Assembly (NCBI GenBank): GCA_017522015.1
Contig: JAFXAW010000022.1
Coordinates: forward strand, 62,001-126,000
DNA from: Oscillospiraceae bacterium
GTDB lineage: Bacteria > Bacillota > Clostridia > Oscillospirales > Oscillospiraceae
Reading direction: 5' to 3'
DNA: 64,000 nucleotides
Positions 1-10,202 of the stretch are shown here, in pieces. Numbering within the stretch: the first letter of the stretch is position 1; each line of letters opens with the position of its first letter. Under the pieces are notes generated by a model. The model was not told where the DNA came from. It was given only the letters and a program-made list of their open reading frames with translations, and ran no database searches. Made by a program: the position numbers and the translations under genes.

Positions 1-2210
1 GCGCGAAGCGCGGCCATCGTTTTCTCTTTCAGTCCACCGATCGGGAGGATCCTGCCGCGCAGTGTTACCTCACCGGTCATGGCCACGTCGCGGCGAACGG
101 GAATGCCTGTGAGCGCAGAAATCAGTCCGACGCACATTGTAATGCCTGCCGAGGGGCCATCCTTCGGGATTGCCCCCTCCGGGAAATGAATGTGTATGTC
201 TTTATTCTTATAGAAATCGGCATCAATGCCAAACTGCTTTGCCCGGCTGCGGATGAAGCTGATTGCAGCCTTTGCGGACTCCTTCATCACATCGCCGAGA
301 TTTCCGGTCAGCTCAATCTTGCCGTTGCCCTCCATCACGCCGACTTCAAGCTCCAGAATCTCGCCGCCAACGCTCGTCCACGCAAGTCCGCGCACGAGTC
401 CGACCTCGGCAATATCGCCGCCGGGTGCAGATTTGTACTTCGGTACGCCAAGGAAGGGCTCGAGCATTCCTGCGCGAAGGCGAATAGACGTCGTTTCGCC
501 CAGCGCGATCTGTCTGGCAGCCTTGCGGCACAGACGCGCGATCTCGCGCTCCAAAATGCGCACGCCGCTCTCTCTTGTATACAGGGTGATGATCTCCCGG
601 ATGCAGTCATCGGAAAGACGAAGCTGATTCCCGTCAAGTCCGTGCTTTTTCCTCTGTTTCGGCAGAAGATGCCGCTTCACAATCTGAAGCTTCTCCTCGT
701 CCGTGTAGCTGCCAAGCTCAATTACCTCCATGCGATCAAGCAGGGGGCGCGGAATCGTGTCCGTGGAGTTGCCGGTCGTAACAAACAGCACGTCGGACAG
801 ATCGAAGGGGATCTCGAGATAGTGATCACGGAAGCTGCCGTTCTGCTCACTGTCCAGCGCCTCCAGCAGCGCGGAGGACGGATCGCCGCGATAGTCGCTG
901 CCGAGCTTATCAATCTCGTCAAGCACAATCAGGGCGTTTTTGCTGCCGGCCTGCTGAAGTCCTGCGATGATACGGCCCGGCATCGCGCCGACATAGGTCT
1001 TTCTGTGGCCGCGAATCTCTGCCTCATCATGTACGCCGCCGAGAGAAATGCGCGCGAGTTTGCGATTCATAGCCTTCGCCAGACTCATGGCAATGCTGGT
1101 TTTGCCGACACCCGGAGGACCGATCAGGCAGATCACACCGCCGCGCATATCCGGCGCAAGCTGCCGGACAGAAAGGAACTCCAGGATGCGTTCCTTGACC
1201 TTTTCCAGGCCAAAATGGTCTGCATCCAGAATCTTCGCCGCCTTCGCTATGTCCACAGTCTCCTTGGTCTGCGTATGCCACGGCAGTTCCAGCACCGTGT
1301 CCAGATAGCCGCGAATCACCGCAGCCTCCGCAGAGCCAAAGGGCTGCTTGCTCAGGCGCGTAACTTCTTTGAGAAGCTTCTTCTCCGTTTCCTCATCAAA
1401 TCCGAGCGCACGGATCTTTGTGCGATAATTGCCCAATTCATCTGCGCTGTCCTCGTCCTCGCCAAGCTCTGCCTGGATAACCTTGAGCTGCTCGCGCAGA
1501 TAGTATTCTCTTTGACTGCGCCCCATCTGCTCGCGCGTCGTCTCCCGCAGATCGTGCTCAATCCGCAGAATTTCAAGCTCTTTGTTCATAAGGCGGTTAA
1601 CCAGCTTCAGACGCTGCACCGGGCGCAGTTCCTCCAGAACAAGCTGCTTGTTCTGATAGCGCAGGAAGATGTTCTGCGCGATGAAGTCGGCAAGATATCC
1701 CGGCTCTGTTGAAGCGATCACCTGTACAAGCGTCTCCGGTGTTACGGAGTCGGAAAACTGCGCATATTGATCAAAGAGGTCGCAGCTCTGACGAAGCAGC
1801 GCCTCTATCATTTTCTCACTTGATGTGCACTCCTGATCGGACAGCGGCTCAATCTCCGCGCGGAAGCAATTATCCTCTTTGCGAAGCTTGGAAAAGCGCC
1901 CTCTCGCAACGCCCTGTACCATGGCGCGCGCGGTTTTGACACCGGGCACACGCAGCATTTGCCGCAAACGGCAGATAACGCCGATTTCATAGAGATCGTC
2001 CGAGCCCGGCATCTCCATGGTGATGTCCCGCTGTGCGGTCAGAAAGATGATGCGATCGCTCTGCATTGCCAAATTCAATGCAGCAACGGAAATGTCCCGC
2101 TCCACATCGAAGCTCAGCAGCATGCCGGGAAATGCCGTCAGCCCGCGCAGCGGCAGCAGAGGCATATCGCATTTCTGCGTCATATCAATTACAAATTCAT
2201 TCTCGTCCAT
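1..2210 (-). CDS. lon: ATP-dependent protease Lon (C-terminus outside window)
   Basis: Cytosolic AAA+ serine protease that degrades misfolded and regulatory proteins. From ATG at 2210, 736 codons are visible. An N-terminal Lon substrate-binding domain contains [11 protein letters not shown]. The Walker A motif GPPGVGKT lies near 1100-1125. The protease domain shows PKDGPSAG, with the catalytic Ser codon near 150-152, and GGLKEK with the catalytic Lys close to the window edge. Both members of the Ser-Lys dyad are therefore present, and only the last few dozen residues should be missing. It is the last gene of tig-clpP-clpX-lon, a common Firmicute order. A hairpin (2263-2296) separates it from clpX, so it may also have its own promoter. 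Confidence 0.95.
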   Translation of the reverse strand, partial: MDENEFVIDMTQKCDMPLLPLRGLTAFPGMLLSFDVERDISVAALNLAMQSDRIIFLTAQRDITMEMPGSDDLYEIGVICRLRQMLRVPGVKTARAMVQGVARGRFSKLRKEDNCFRAEIEPLSDQECTSSEKMIEALLRQSCDLFDQYAQFSDSVTPETLVQVIASTEPGYLADFIAQNIFLRYQNKQLVLEELRPVQRLKLVNRLMNKELEILRIEHDLRETTREQMGRSQREYYLREQLKVIQAELGEDEDSADELGNYRTKIRALGFDEETEKKLLKEVTRLSKQPFGSAEAAVIRGYLDTVLELPWHTQTKETVDIAKAAKILDADHFGLEKVKERILEFLSVRQLAPDMRGGVICLIGPPGVGKTSIAMSLAKAMNRKLARISLGGVHDEAEIRGHRKTYVGAMPGRIIAGLQQAGSKNALIVLDEIDKLGSDYRGDPSSALLEALDSEQNGSFRDHYLEIPFDLSDVLFVTTGNSTDTIPRPLLDRMEVIELGSYTDEEKLQIVKRHLLPKQRKKHGLDGNQLRLSDDCIREIITLYTRESGVRILEREIARLCRKAARQIALGETTSIRLRAGMLEPFLGVPKYKSAPGGDIAEVGLVRGLAWTSVGGEILELEVGVMEGNGKIELTGNLGDVMKESAKAAISFIRSRAKQFGIDADFYKNKDIHIHFPEGAIPKDGPSAGITMCVGLISALTGIPVRRDVAMTGEVTLRGRILPIGGLKEKTMAALR

Positions 2211-2224
2211 TGTTTAACTCCCGC

Positions 2225-2243
2225 GCGGAGACCAAATCTCCGC
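2225..2243. other. Short hairpin in the lon leader
   Basis: A 7-bp perfect stem (GCGGAGA/TCTCCGC) with a 5-base loop sits about 15 bases before the lon start. It has no U-tract, so it is more likely a leader structure than a terminator. Whether it is functional is unknown. Confidence 0.3.
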
Positions 2244-2262
2244 ATGCACTTAGATTGCTTTA

Positions 2263-2296
2263 TGAAAACAGGAGCCGCACGGCGTACATGCGGCTC
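2263..2296 (-). terminator. Possible terminator after clpX
   Basis: On the minus strand an 8-bp stem (GAGCCGCA/TGCGGCTC, 2272-2279 with 2289-2296) is followed by CTGTTTTC. The tail is short, so termination before lon may be partial. Confidence 0.45.
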
Positions 2297-2361
2297 AAGG
2301 TCCGGGAAAAATCGAAGAATTCATCCCGTATGCCCGAGGAGAGAGCATAGTTGCCCTCTTC

Positions 2362-3630
2362 TCAGGCAGACTGTATACTTACATTCTTGCGCTGTACCTT
2401 CATCGCGCCTTCACCGCGCACACTCTCTGCCGTGATGACGACCTTTTCGATGCTTTTATCCGAGGGAACCTCGTACATGATATCCGTCATCAAGCTCTCC
2501 ATCACGCTGCGCAGACCACGTGCACCAAGCTTCATGTCGATGGCCTTGTCTGCAATCGCGCCAAGCGCTTCCGGCTCATATTCAAGCACAACATTGTCAT
2601 AGCCAAGCAGTGCGCTGTACTGCTTCGTCATGGCGTTCTTCGGCTCGGTCAGGATGCGGACAAGATCCTCCCTCTTCAGCGAATTGAGCGGTGTAATCAC
2701 CGGCATTCTGCCCACAAGCTCGGGAATGATGCCGAATTTCAGAATATCCTGCGCCTGCACCTGCTGCAGCAGCTCGCCGACGTCGGCATCCTTTTTGCTC
2801 TTGACCTCACCGCCGAAACCGATGCTGCGGCGATCCATGCGATTTTCGATGATCTTCTCCAGCCCGTCAAATGCGCCACCGCAGATGAACAGGATGTTGG
2901 AAGTGTCAATCTGAATAAACTCCTGCTGCGGATGCTTACGCCCGCCCTGCGGCGGCACGTTTGCAACCGTACCCTCGATGATTTTCAGCAGCGCCTGCTG
3001 CACACCCTCACCGGAAACGTCACGCGTGATGGATGTGTTCTCGCTCTTACGGGAGATTTTGTCGATCTCGTCAATATAGATGATGCCATGCTCTGCGGCT
3101 TCGACATCAAAATCAGCAGCCTGCAGCAAACGCAGGAGGATGTTCTCCACGTCCTCACCCACGTAGCCGGCCTCTGTCAGCGTTGTGGCATCCGCAATGG
3201 CAAAGGGAACACGCAACATCTTCGCCATTGTCTGCGCAAAAAGCGTCTTTCCGCTGCCGGTCGGACCGATCAGCAGAATGTTGCTCTTTTGCAGCTCCAC
3301 GTCCTCAATTCCGCCGTGGAAAATGCGCTTATAGTGGTTATATACCGCAACAGCAAGCGAAACCTTGGCGCGGTCCTGGCCGATGATATACTCATCCAGC
3401 ACAGCCCTGATCTCCTTCGGCTTCGGAAGCTTCTCTTCCTGCATGGCATGTTTGCCATGTGACGACTGCGCTCTGTAGCCCGGGACGTAATCTTCGTCAA
3501 TGATGCTCATGCACAGCCGGATGCATTCATCGCAAATATAGGCGCCGTTGCCCGCGACCATGCGTTCCACCATCGACTGCGGCTTTCCGCAGAAGCTGCA
3601 TCTTGTGTTTTTGGCTTCAACTTTTGCCAT
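2362..3630 (-). CDS. clpX: ClpX, ATPase subunit of ClpXP
   Basis: AAA+ unfoldase that recognises substrates and feeds them to ClpP. The 422-residue length is normal. The N-terminal zinc-binding domain has Cys 11, 14, 33 and 36. Walker A is GPTGSGKT at 122-129 and Walker B lies at about 183-190. The pore loop GYVG is at 155-158, and the ClpP-docking IGF motif at 270-272. The start has GAGG about 9 bases upstream. It lies directly downstream of clpP on the same strand, so the two subunits of the protease are encoded together. Confidence 0.97.
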   Translation of the reverse strand: MAKVEAKNTRCSFCGKPQSMVERMVAGNGAYICDECIRLCMSIIDEDYVPGYRAQSSHGKHAMQEEKLPKPKEIRAVLDEYIIGQDRAKVSLAVAVYNHYKRIFHGGIEDVELQKSNILLIGPTGSGKTLFAQTMAKMLRVPFAIADATTLTEAGYVGEDVENILLRLLQAADFDVEAAEHGIIYIDEIDKISRKSENTSITRDVSGEGVQQALLKIIEGTVANVPPQGGRKHPQQEFIQIDTSNILFICGGAFDGLEKIIENRMDRRSIGFGGEVKSKKDADVGELLQQVQAQDILKFGIIPELVGRMPVITPLNSLKREDLVRILTEPKNAMTKQYSALLGYDNVVLEYEPEALGAIADKAIDMKLGARGLRSVMESLMTDIMYEVPSDKSIEKVVITAESVRGEGAMKVQRKNVSIQSA

Positions 3631-3681
3631 AAATCAATCCTCTTTCACTTCCCCCGCCTGTGACGGGATCCGTTTCGGCGC

Positions 3682-4263
3682 TCAGCGCTTATAGATGACC
3701 TTGTCGATCAGGCCGTAGGCCTGCGCCTCTTCAGCGGACATGAAATTGTCACGCTCGGTAGCCGCAGTGATTTCCTCGATGCTGTGACCCGTGTTCTCTG
3801 CCAGGATCTGATTCATGCGCTTTTTGATGATCTCCAGGCGCTTGAGATGGATCGCCATGTCCGTGATCTGTCCCTGCGTTCCGGCAGAGGGCTGATGGAT
3901 CATAATCTCGGCATTGGGCAGCGCGAGGCGCTTACCCTTCGTTCCGGCAGACAGCAGGAACGCGCCCATGCTTGCGGCCATGCCGATGCAGATCGTGCTC
4001 ACATCGCACTTGACATACTGCATCGTGTCATAGATCGCCATACCGGCCGTGACACTGCCGCCGGGGCTGTTGATGTAAAACTGGATGTCCTTATCCGGAT
4101 CCTGCGACTCCAGATAAAGCAGCTGCGCCACGATCAGGCTGGCGGTCGAGTCGTTGACCTCCTCCGAAAGCATGATGATGCGATCATTGAGAAGGCGGGA
4201 AAAAATATCGTAGGAGCGCTCTCCGCGGGAGGTCTGCTCCACAACATAAGGTACCAGGCTCAT
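3682..4263 (-). CDS. clpP: ClpP, proteolytic subunit of ClpXP
   Basis: Serine peptidase that forms the tetradecameric chamber used by ClpX and other Clp ATPases. The protein has 193 residues, the usual size. The catalytic triad is visible as Ser98 in GMAASMGA, His123 in MIHQPSAG and Asp172 in ERDNFMS. The ATG is preceded by AAGGAGA. It lies between tig and clpX; the spacing to clpX is about 50 bases. Confidence 0.98.
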   Translation of the reverse strand: MSLVPYVVEQTSRGERSYDIFSRLLNDRIIMLSEEVNDSTASLIVAQLLYLESQDPDKDIQFYINSPGGSVTAGMAIYDTMQYVKCDVSTICIGMAASMGAFLLSAGTKGKRLALPNAEIMIHQPSAGTQGQITDMAIHLKRLEIIKKRMNQILAENTGHSIEEITAATERDNFMSAEEAQAYGLIDKVIYKR

Positions 4264-4297
4264 TGAATCTACTCTCCTTTACATATCCATTTGTGTC

Positions 4298-4322
4298 GGG
4301 CGGTCTGCACAGCAGGCCGCCC
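4298..4322. other. Intergenic hairpin between tig and clpP
   Basis: GGGCGG and CCGCCC pair around an inner CTGC/GCAG stem. No U-tract follows on the minus strand, so this may be an RNA processing or stability element rather than a terminator. Confidence 0.35.
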
Positions 4323-4362
4323 ATTTATACATCCAAGAGAGCATAACCACGAAATGCTCGTT

Positions 4363-5688
4363 TTATTCCTCGGTGTTCTCTTCCTTTTCCTCAGTCTCTT
4401 CAACCGGCTTGGGCTCGACCGCAACAGCGCTCTCGCAGATGAGGTCAGCAGTCTTGCGCTCGATCATGTCCTTGCGCAGCGCATCGGCGGGGATGGAGCT
4501 CTTGACGTCGTCCACAGGCATGCCGTAGGACTCGGCGACCTTGGCGTACTCGGCCTCCACTTCCTCGTCCGTGACAGCCACTTCCTCAGCCTTGGCAACC
4601 TCATCGATCATCAGGCTGATGCGGAGCTGACGCTCGGCGGAGGGTCTGGTGGTGCGGCGGAAGTCATCCATGCTCATGCCCATCATGCCGATGTACTGCT
4701 CAAGCGGAATGCCCTGCGCGGCGAGATTCTGGCCGTACTCCTCGATCATACGCTCGTGCTTCTCATCGATCATAGCATCGGGCAGGATCATCTCGGCGTT
4801 CTCCGCAGCCTTGCTCAGAACAGCATCACGGAAATCGCGCTCAACGGCGGTCTTGCGCGTCTCCTCCATAGAGGTGCGCACGCTCGCCTTATACTCGTCA
4901 AGCGTATCAAACTCGCTGACGTCCTTGGCAAACTCATCATCCAGCTCGGGCAGCAGGGTCTCCTTAACCTCTTTGCACGTCACGTGGAACACGGCATCCT
5001 TACCGGCGAGATCAGCATGATACTCCTCGGGGAAGGTGACGCAAACGTCCTTTTCCTCGCCGGCGCTCAGACCAACAACCTGCTCCTCAAAGCCGGGGAT
5101 GAAGGTGCCGGTGCCAAGCTTCAGGCTGAAATCAGAGCCCGTGCCGCCGTCAAAGGCCACGCCGTCAATCGTGCCGACAAAATCGATAACCGCGGTGTCG
5201 CCCATCGCAGCAGCGCGCTCGACGGTCTGAATGCGGGAATTGCGGTTGCGCACGCGTTCGATCTCGGCATCAACGGCCTCGTCCGCGATCTCGATCTTCT
5301 CTTTTTCAACTTCAAGGCCCTTGTACTCGCCGAGCGTAACGGCGGGATACAGCGCGATCTCAAAACCAAGGGTGAGAACCTTCTCATCAGAGACATCCAT
5401 GTCCGTGATGGAGGGCATGCCGACCATCTCGAAGCTCTCCTGCTCAACGGCAAAAGCGAGCGCGGTGGGGGCGATATCCTCGGCCGCGTCATTATAGAAC
5501 ACGTCCGCACCGTACATTCCCTCGACGACCATGCGGGGCGCCTTGCCCTTGCGGAAGCCGGGCACAACGATCTGCTTCTTGGCCTTCAGATACGCAGCGT
5601 TAACGGCTTTTTCGAACTCATCCTTGTCGATCTCGACCTGGAAAGTTGCGGTGTTGTTTTCTTTCTTTTCAACGTTCTTGACAATCAT
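4363..5688 (-). CDS. tig: Trigger factor
   Basis: Ribosome-associated chaperone and peptidyl-prolyl isomerase that meets nascent chains at the exit tunnel. Start chosen at ATG 5688 because it has GGAGG at a good distance and begins MIVKNVEKKENN, as in the family; the frame stays open upstream to 5829 without a better site. The protein is 441 residues. The N-terminal ribosome-binding loop is GFRKGKAP, followed by an FKBP-type domain (about residues 160-245, starting MGDTAVIDFVG) and a helical C-terminus ending in a Glu-rich tail. First gene of the tig-clpP-clpX-lon cluster, with a promoter at 5768-5796. Confidence 0.96.
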   Translation of the reverse strand: MIVKNVEKKENNTATFQVEIDKDEFEKAVNAAYLKAKKQIVVPGFRKGKAPRMVVEGMYGADVFYNDAAEDIAPTALAFAVEQESFEMVGMPSITDMDVSDEKVLTLGFEIALYPAVTLGEYKGLEVEKEKIEIADEAVDAEIERVRNRNSRIQTVERAAAMGDTAVIDFVGTIDGVAFDGGTGSDFSLKLGTGTFIPGFEEQVVGLSAGEEKDVCVTFPEEYHADLAGKDAVFHVTCKEVKETLLPELDDEFAKDVSEFDTLDEYKASVRTSMEETRKTAVERDFRDAVLSKAAENAEMILPDAMIDEKHERMIEEYGQNLAAQGIPLEQYIGMMGMSMDDFRRTTRPSAERQLRISLMIDEVAKAEEVAVTDEEVEAEYAKVAESYGMPVDDVKSSIPADALRKDMIERKTADLICESAVAVEPKPVEETEEKEENTEE

Positions 5689-5767
5689 GGGACTGCTTCC
5701 TCCTATTTTAATCGGCAGACCGATTTTTTCTATATTTTTGTCGGCTGACCATAAAAACACAGCATAT

Positions 5768-5796
5768 AGTATAACAGAGCCCGACACAAAATGCAA
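5768..5796 (-). promoter_or_regulatory. Promoter for tig-clpPX
   Basis: Minus strand: -35 TTGCAT (5791-5796), 17-base spacer, -10 TATACT (5768-5773), about 80 bases before the tig start. Confidence 0.7.
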
Positions 5797-5856
5797 ATGA
5801 AATCTGACTGAACTTGGCGCCGGGATCAAATTTTTCTGCAGAAATTGCCGGATTTT

Positions 5857-6549
5857 TCAATCCAGAATCTTCACAGGGGTGAAATTCACATGGTCTGCAG
5901 AGACCAGCATGTGCCGCGTGCCCTGATATTCGCCTTCAAACGCGAATTTTCGCGCCGCGCCGTGCAGGTGACCGGAGGCGCAGATACGCACATCGTAGCG
6001 CTGCAGCAGAGCCATCATTTCCGGGCAAACGTAGCGGCCGTATTTCGGCGGATAGTGCAAAAAGACATACTTTTCGCGTTCTCCGGCCGCTTTCAGACTG
6101 GTCTCCAGCCGCATGAGCTCGCGTGAGAGCATCTTGCGATCATGCTCGTTTCCCCGCTCTTCCTCAAAAAACCATCCGCGGGTTCCGCAGATTGCGGCGC
6201 TCTCTCCGTAAAAATAGCAATTATTGTGCAAAAATGAAATATTTTCGATTCCAAGCTCCTGCATTCGCGCACTTGCTTTGCTCGCCGTAGACCACCAATA
6301 GTCATGGTTGCCTTTGAGAATGATCTTCCGCCCCGGAAGCCCGGAGATAAAGCGAAAATCCTCTGCTGCATCCGCAAGACTCATTGCCCAGCTTATATCT
6401 CCGCAGATCACGCAAACATCGTCACTGCGCAGGCTGGAAAAGCCTTCACGCAGTTTTTCCACATAGTTCTCCCATGCGCCGCCGAAAACATCCATGGGTT
6501 TCTCGGCGGAAAATGACAAGTGCAGATCTCCAATGGCATATAAAGACAT
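5857..6549 (-). CDS. Calcineurin-like metallophosphoesterase
   Basis: A 230-residue cytosolic protein with the ordered metal-binding motifs of the family: GDLHLS near the N-terminus, GDISW, GNHDYWW, HYPP and SGHLHG near the C-terminus. Start chosen at ATG 6549, preceded by GGAGGG; longer in-frame starts lack a site. Substrates of this subgroup (often called YkuE or Sbc-like phosphohydrolases) cannot be told from sequence. It is transcribed alone between tig and a divergent small gene. Confidence 0.85.
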   Translation of the reverse strand: MSLYAIGDLHLSFSAEKPMDVFGGAWENYVEKLREGFSSLRSDDVCVICGDISWAMSLADAAEDFRFISGLPGRKIILKGNHDYWWSTASKASARMQELGIENISFLHNNCYFYGESAAICGTRGWFFEEERGNEHDRKMLSRELMRLETSLKAAGEREKYVFLHYPPKYGRYVCPEMMALLQRYDVRICASGHLHGAARKFAFEGEYQGTRHMLVSADHVNFTPVKILD

Positions 6550-6618
6550 ATTCCCTCCGCATAGCCGCGTTCCGGCGCGGCATACTATTCCCGAAGTCAA
6601 ATGTGAAGGAGAAGAAGA

Positions 6619-6810
6619 ATGAGCGATTCGAAGCGATACAGCGAATGGCTTCACGGCGTCGGCTGCGACGTCACCAACTGCCGCTACAACGGCTGTCACA
6701 TGGGCGCGGGCTGCACCTGCCATGCCGAGCATATCGACGTGCGCAATGAAAGCGCCATGCGCAAGGGCGAGACCTTCTGCGCCACCTTTGAGCCGAAGGC
6801 CGGCATCTGA
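6619..6810 (+). CDS. Small cysteine-rich protein, DUF1540 type
   Basis: A 63-residue protein with regularly spaced cysteines (CDVTNCRYN, CTCHAEH and FCATFEPK segments), typical of the DUF1540 family of small Clostridial proteins. The cysteines could bind a metal, but the function is unknown. AAGGAG lies 7 bases before the ATG. It is divergent from the phosphoesterase and convergent with thrC; a hairpin follows. Confidence 0.8.
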   Translation: MSDSKRYSEWLHGVGCDVTNCRYNGCHMGAGCTCHAEHIDVRNESAMRKGETFCATFEPKAGI

Positions 6811-6828
6811 GGCATTTCCCGGGAAATC

Positions 6829-6852
6829 ATGGCGGAACTTCGGTTCCGCCAT
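6829..6852. terminator. Hairpin between the DUF1540 gene and thrC
   Basis: A 10-bp perfect stem closed by a TTCG tetraloop (6839-6842) lies between convergent genes. The U-tracts are poor on both strands, so termination strength is uncertain. Confidence 0.55.
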
Positions 6853-6860
6853 ACATAATT

Positions 6861-8336
6861 TCAGGACAGATAGTTTTCCACGAGCGCGGACATGTCCGCT
6901 TTGGAAACACAGCCGCCAAAACGGACCGGCAATTCATTCAGCCCGCGAAGCGGCACCGGGATGCTTGTTCCGCTCAGCTCGGCAAGTGTCTCCAACAGCC
7001 GGCCTTCCGGCGCACTCCCGCCGAGTGCATCCAGCACGTCGGAGGCAAACTTATAGGGATTTGCCGTGGACACCACCACGCAGGGGCGCTTCTCCCCTGT
7101 CTTCTCCCGATAATCCTCCAAAACACGCGCGGCAACAGCCGTGTGCGGGTCAATGAGGTAGTCATGCGCGCGGAACACCGTAGCGATTGTTTCTTTTGTG
7201 CGCGTATCGTCACAGCAGCCGGCGCTGAGCGTTTCCTGCACGCCCTGACGGACTGCATCGGAAACGGTATAGCAGCCGTCCTCCGACAAAGCTTCCATAT
7301 AGGCGCGCACCTCGCTGTCGCTGTCAGAGAGCAGCATCAGCAAGCGCTCGAGATTGCTGGAAACGAGAATATCCATCGACGGGGAGATCGTCGTAAGGAA
7401 ACTGCGGTTGCGGTTATATACGCCCGTGTCGATAAACTCCGTAAGCACATCGTTGGCATTGGACGCGCACAAAAGCCGCCCGACCGGCAGCCCCATCCGC
7501 TTGGCATAGTATCCGGCGAGGATGTTGCCGAAATTGCCCGTCGGCACGCAAAAGTCCAGCTTTTCTCCGCAGCGAAGCTTGCCGGCGCTGACATAGTCGC
7601 AGTATGCGGAGAAATAATATACGATCTGCGGAAGGAGCCGACCCCAGTTCATGGAGTTGGCAGACGAGAGAAAAACATGATTTCCATCCAGCCGTTCCGC
7701 AAGTGCCTTATCCCCGAAGATCTTCTTCACACCGGTCTGTGCATCGTCAAAGTTTCCTTCAACAGCGGAAACCAGCACGTTATTTCCCTTCTGCGTGACC
7801 ATCTGCAGTTTCTGCATTTCGGATACGCCGTCCTGCGGATAGAAGACCACAACGCGCGTGCCGGGCACTTCACAAAAGCCTTCCAGCGCAGCCTTGCCGG
7901 TGTCACCGGAGGTCGCCGTGAGGATGCAGACGCTGCGCTGTTCGCCGCACTTTTTCAGCGAAGCCGTCAGCAGATGAGGCAGCATTTGCAGCGCCATGTC
8001 CTTGAATGCACAGCTCGGCCCGTGCCAAAGCTCCAAAAAGGCCGTCTTCTCGTCCAGAAAACGCAGCGGTGCCGGGCTTTCCGTCTCAAAGTTATCGCCG
8101 TAGGCCTGCTCCGTCATCTCGCGCAGCTCTTCTTCGCTGAATTCATCGAGATAAAGGCCCATGATATAGGTTGCCCGCTCCCGATAATTTACCTCACAAA
8201 GCGCTTCCAGCTTTTCCGCAGAAACCTGCGGGATGCACTCCGGAATATACAAGCCCCCGTCCGGCGCGAGCCCGTCCGAAATGGCTCTCGACGCTGTAAC
8301 GCGGCGGTTTTTGTCTCGTGTTGAATAATACAGCAT
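6861..8336 (-). CDS. thrC: Threonine synthase
   Basis: PLP enzyme converting O-phosphohomoserine to threonine. The length of 491 residues and the N-terminus MLYYSTRDKN match the longer form of the family. The PLP-binding lysine is K112 in CAFKDMALQ. A Gly-rich phosphate-binding region (TSGDTGKAA) and the C-terminal STANPYKF segment are also present. It has AGAGGA before its ATG and lies 15 bases after the yraN-like gene, so it is probably the last gene of the lepB operon. I see no T-box leader. Confidence 0.96.
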   Translation of the reverse strand: MLYYSTRDKNRRVTASRAISDGLAPDGGLYIPECIPQVSAEKLEALCEVNYRERATYIMGLYLDEFSEEELREMTEQAYGDNFETESPAPLRFLDEKTAFLELWHGPSCAFKDMALQMLPHLLTASLKKCGEQRSVCILTATSGDTGKAALEGFCEVPGTRVVVFYPQDGVSEMQKLQMVTQKGNNVLVSAVEGNFDDAQTGVKKIFGDKALAERLDGNHVFLSSANSMNWGRLLPQIVYYFSAYCDYVSAGKLRCGEKLDFCVPTGNFGNILAGYYAKRMGLPVGRLLCASNANDVLTEFIDTGVYNRNRSFLTTISPSMDILVSSNLERLLMLLSDSDSEVRAYMEALSEDGCYTVSDAVRQGVQETLSAGCCDDTRTKETIATVFRAHDYLIDPHTAVAARVLEDYREKTGEKRPCVVVSTANPYKFASDVLDALGGSAPEGRLLETLAELSGTSIPVPLRGLNELPVRFGGCVSKADMSALVENYLS

Positions 8337-8351
8337 TATGGTTTCCTCTTT

Positions 8352-8717
8352 CTAAAACGCGTTCTCAAAGTGTTGAAACACCGGCTCTTTCGTCAGAAGT
8401 CCCTCCGGCGCATAGACCTCCATCACATCAAAGCGCGGCTGCTTCTTTGTCGGATTGGCGCTCAGCCAGCTCTCCGCCGCCAGACGGATCCGTCTTTGCT
8501 TATGCGGCGTCACAAATTCACGCGCTTGTGCAAAATCCGCGTTCCGGCGCATTTTGACCTCCACGAACGCAATATAATTCCGGTTTTCGGCAATCAGATC
8601 TATTTCCCCAAAGCGCGTGGTGTAGTTCATGCCCACGATCTTCCAGTGTCTTTTGCGGAGATATTCCGCCGCACGCTCCTCGCCCCAGCTTCCAAGCAGC
8701 CTCTTGTCCATTGTCAC
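8352..8717 (-). CDS. YraN/UPF0102 family nuclease-like protein
   Basis: Small protein with the UPF0102 pattern: LGSWGEERAAEYL near the N-terminus, FGEIDLIA and FVEVKMRRN, which form the Asp/Glu-Lys core of a restriction-endonuclease-like fold. Function not established; often encoded beside rnhB, as here. Start is ambiguous: GTG 8717 has GAGGTG 6 bases upstream, ATG 8711 is also possible, and GTG 8726 overlaps the SD. It begins within about 15 bases of the rnhB stop. Confidence 0.88.
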   Translation of the reverse strand: MTMDKRLLGSWGEERAAEYLRKRHWKIVGMNYTTRFGEIDLIAENRNYIAFVEVKMRRNADFAQAREFVTPHKQRRIRLAAESWLSANPTKKQPRFDVMEVYAPEGLLTKEPVFQHFENAF

Positions 8718-8727
8718 AATCGACACC

Positions 8728-9324
8728 TCAGTGCATCTTCTTTAGAAACGTCAGGCGATGAATCGGCGACGGGCCATACTCCCGCAGCGCAGCATAGTGC
8801 GCCTTCGTACCGTATCCCTTATGCTGGGCGAAGCCGTATTCGGGGTATTTTTTGTCCATCTCCAGCATCACCCTGTCACGGGAAACCTTTGCCAAAACAG
8901 AGGCCGCGGCAATGCAGGCGCATTTGGCATCCCCACCGATGACGGTTCTCGACGGAAATGCAATCCCCTCGTTCCGGTTGCCGTCAATCAGGCAGAGATC
9001 CGGCTGAAGCGGCAGCTTTTCAATCGCGCGGTTCATGGCAAGATAGGTCGCGCGGAGTATATTCATTTCATCAATCTCCGCTTCACTCGCAACACCGATG
9101 CCAAAAGCCACCGCTTCGCGTTCGATGACGGAAAACAGCGCTTCGCGCCTCTTCTCCGTGAGCTTTTTGGAATCATTGAGTCCATCAATCACGCAAGACT
9201 CCGGCAAAATCACAGCTGCAGCATAAACCGGGCCCGCCAGAGGTCCCCGTCCTGCTTCATCCACACCGCAGATGAGCCGAAGCCCCTCCGCACGCAGCGA
9301 GTTTTCCATCTCGTAAAGGCTCAT
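8728..9324 (-). CDS. rnhB: Ribonuclease HII
   Basis: Removes ribonucleotides and RNA from RNA-DNA hybrids. The 198-residue protein has the family signature GVDEAGRGPLAGP (catalytic Asp and Glu), NDSKKL, and a later acidic segment LCLIDGN. The ATG overlaps the rbgA stop by 4 bases (ATGA), so it is translationally coupled. Confidence 0.96.
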   Translation of the reverse strand: MSLYEMENSLRAEGLRLICGVDEAGRGPLAGPVYAAAVILPESCVIDGLNDSKKLTEKRREALFSVIEREAVAFGIGVASEAEIDEMNILRATYLAMNRAIEKLPLQPDLCLIDGNRNEGIAFPSRTVIGGDAKCACIAAASVLAKVSRDRVMLEMDKKYPEYGFAQHKGYGTKAHYAALREYGPSPIHRLTFLKKMH

Positions 9325-10202
9325 GCCTCCGCCTCCGGACGCTCCAGCGAGATGCGCCCAAGCACACCGCCGCGGAATTCGTCAAGCAGCACACAGGCCA
9401 TGCGTTCCGTATCGTACACGCCGCCGGGAAGCAGGAATCCGCGCTTTTTCGCCGCCATCTCCAAAATCTCCATCCCGCTCATCTCCGGCGTCGGCGCAAA
9501 CTTGTAGCGCCGCTCGATACTGTCAGAATAATGTTCCCGCAAACGGAGGAAAAGATTCGCCGCAAGCGTTTCTCTGTCCATAATTTCATCTCGAATCGCG
9601 CCGGTGAAGGCGAGATTCTCCCCGACGGTCTGGCTGTCAAAGCGCGGCCAAAGGATGCCGGGGGTGTCCAGAAGCTCCAGCCCGGCGTCTACGGTAATCC
9701 ACTGCTTCCCACGCGTCACGCCTGGCCTATCCGAAGCAACGGCTGCCTTTCTGCGCGCAACCTTGTTGATAAATGTAGATTTTCCGACGTTCGGAATGCC
9801 AAGAACCATAAGCCGCAGCGGACGGTTCTCCTGCCCTTTTGCAGCATATGCCGCGATTTTATCTTTGAGCAGTGCCCGTACTGCGTTCGAAAATGCATTG
9901 ATGCCCTTTCCGCTCTTCGCGTCTGTCTCCATCACACTCAGACCTGCATTTTTCCAATACTTCCGCCATGCCGCTGTGACAGCGGGGTCGGCGAGGTCTG
10001 TACGGTTCAGCACAAGCAGCCGCGGCTTGTTGCCGCACAGCTTATCCACATCCGGATTGCGGCTGGAATATGGGATGCGGGCATCCAGAATCTCGCACAC
10101 CGCGTCCACAAGCTTTAGATTGCTCTCAATCATGCGCTGGGCCTTGGCCATGTGGCCGGGAAACCAGTGCAGCTCTATCTCATATCCTGTGTTTTCATTC
10201 AT
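9321..10202 (-). CDS. rbgA: Ribosome biogenesis GTPase YlqF/RbgA
   Basis: Circularly permuted GTPase needed for late 50S assembly. Start chosen at ATG 10202 because GGGAGG lies just upstream; 293 residues. The permuted order is visible: G4 NRTD (66-69) precedes G1 GIPNVGKS (135-142) and G3 DTPG (179-182). The N-terminal HWFPGHMAKA segment and the helical C-terminal domain are typical. It overlaps lepB by 8 bases and rnhB by 4. Confidence 0.95.
   Translation of the reverse strand: MNENTGYEIELHWFPGHMAKAQRMIESNLKLVDAVCEILDARIPYSSRNPDVDKLCGNKPRLLVLNRTDLADPAVTAAWRKYWKNAGLSVMETDAKSGKGINAFSNAVRALLKDKIAAYAAKGQENRPLRLMVLGIPNVGKSTFINKVARRKAAVASDRPGVTRGKQWITVDAGLELLDTPGILWPRFDSQTVGENLAFTGAIRDEIMDRETLAANLFLRLREHYSDSIERRYKFAPTPEMSGMEILEMAAKKRGFLLPGGVYDTERMACVLLDEFRGGVLGRISLERPEAEA

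Noticed and set aside
4291..5748. A 485-codon plus-strand frame, and similar long frames opposite topA, ftsY, smc and thrC
   Set aside because: All are antisense to genes with complete catalytic motifs and have no plausible start sites of their own.
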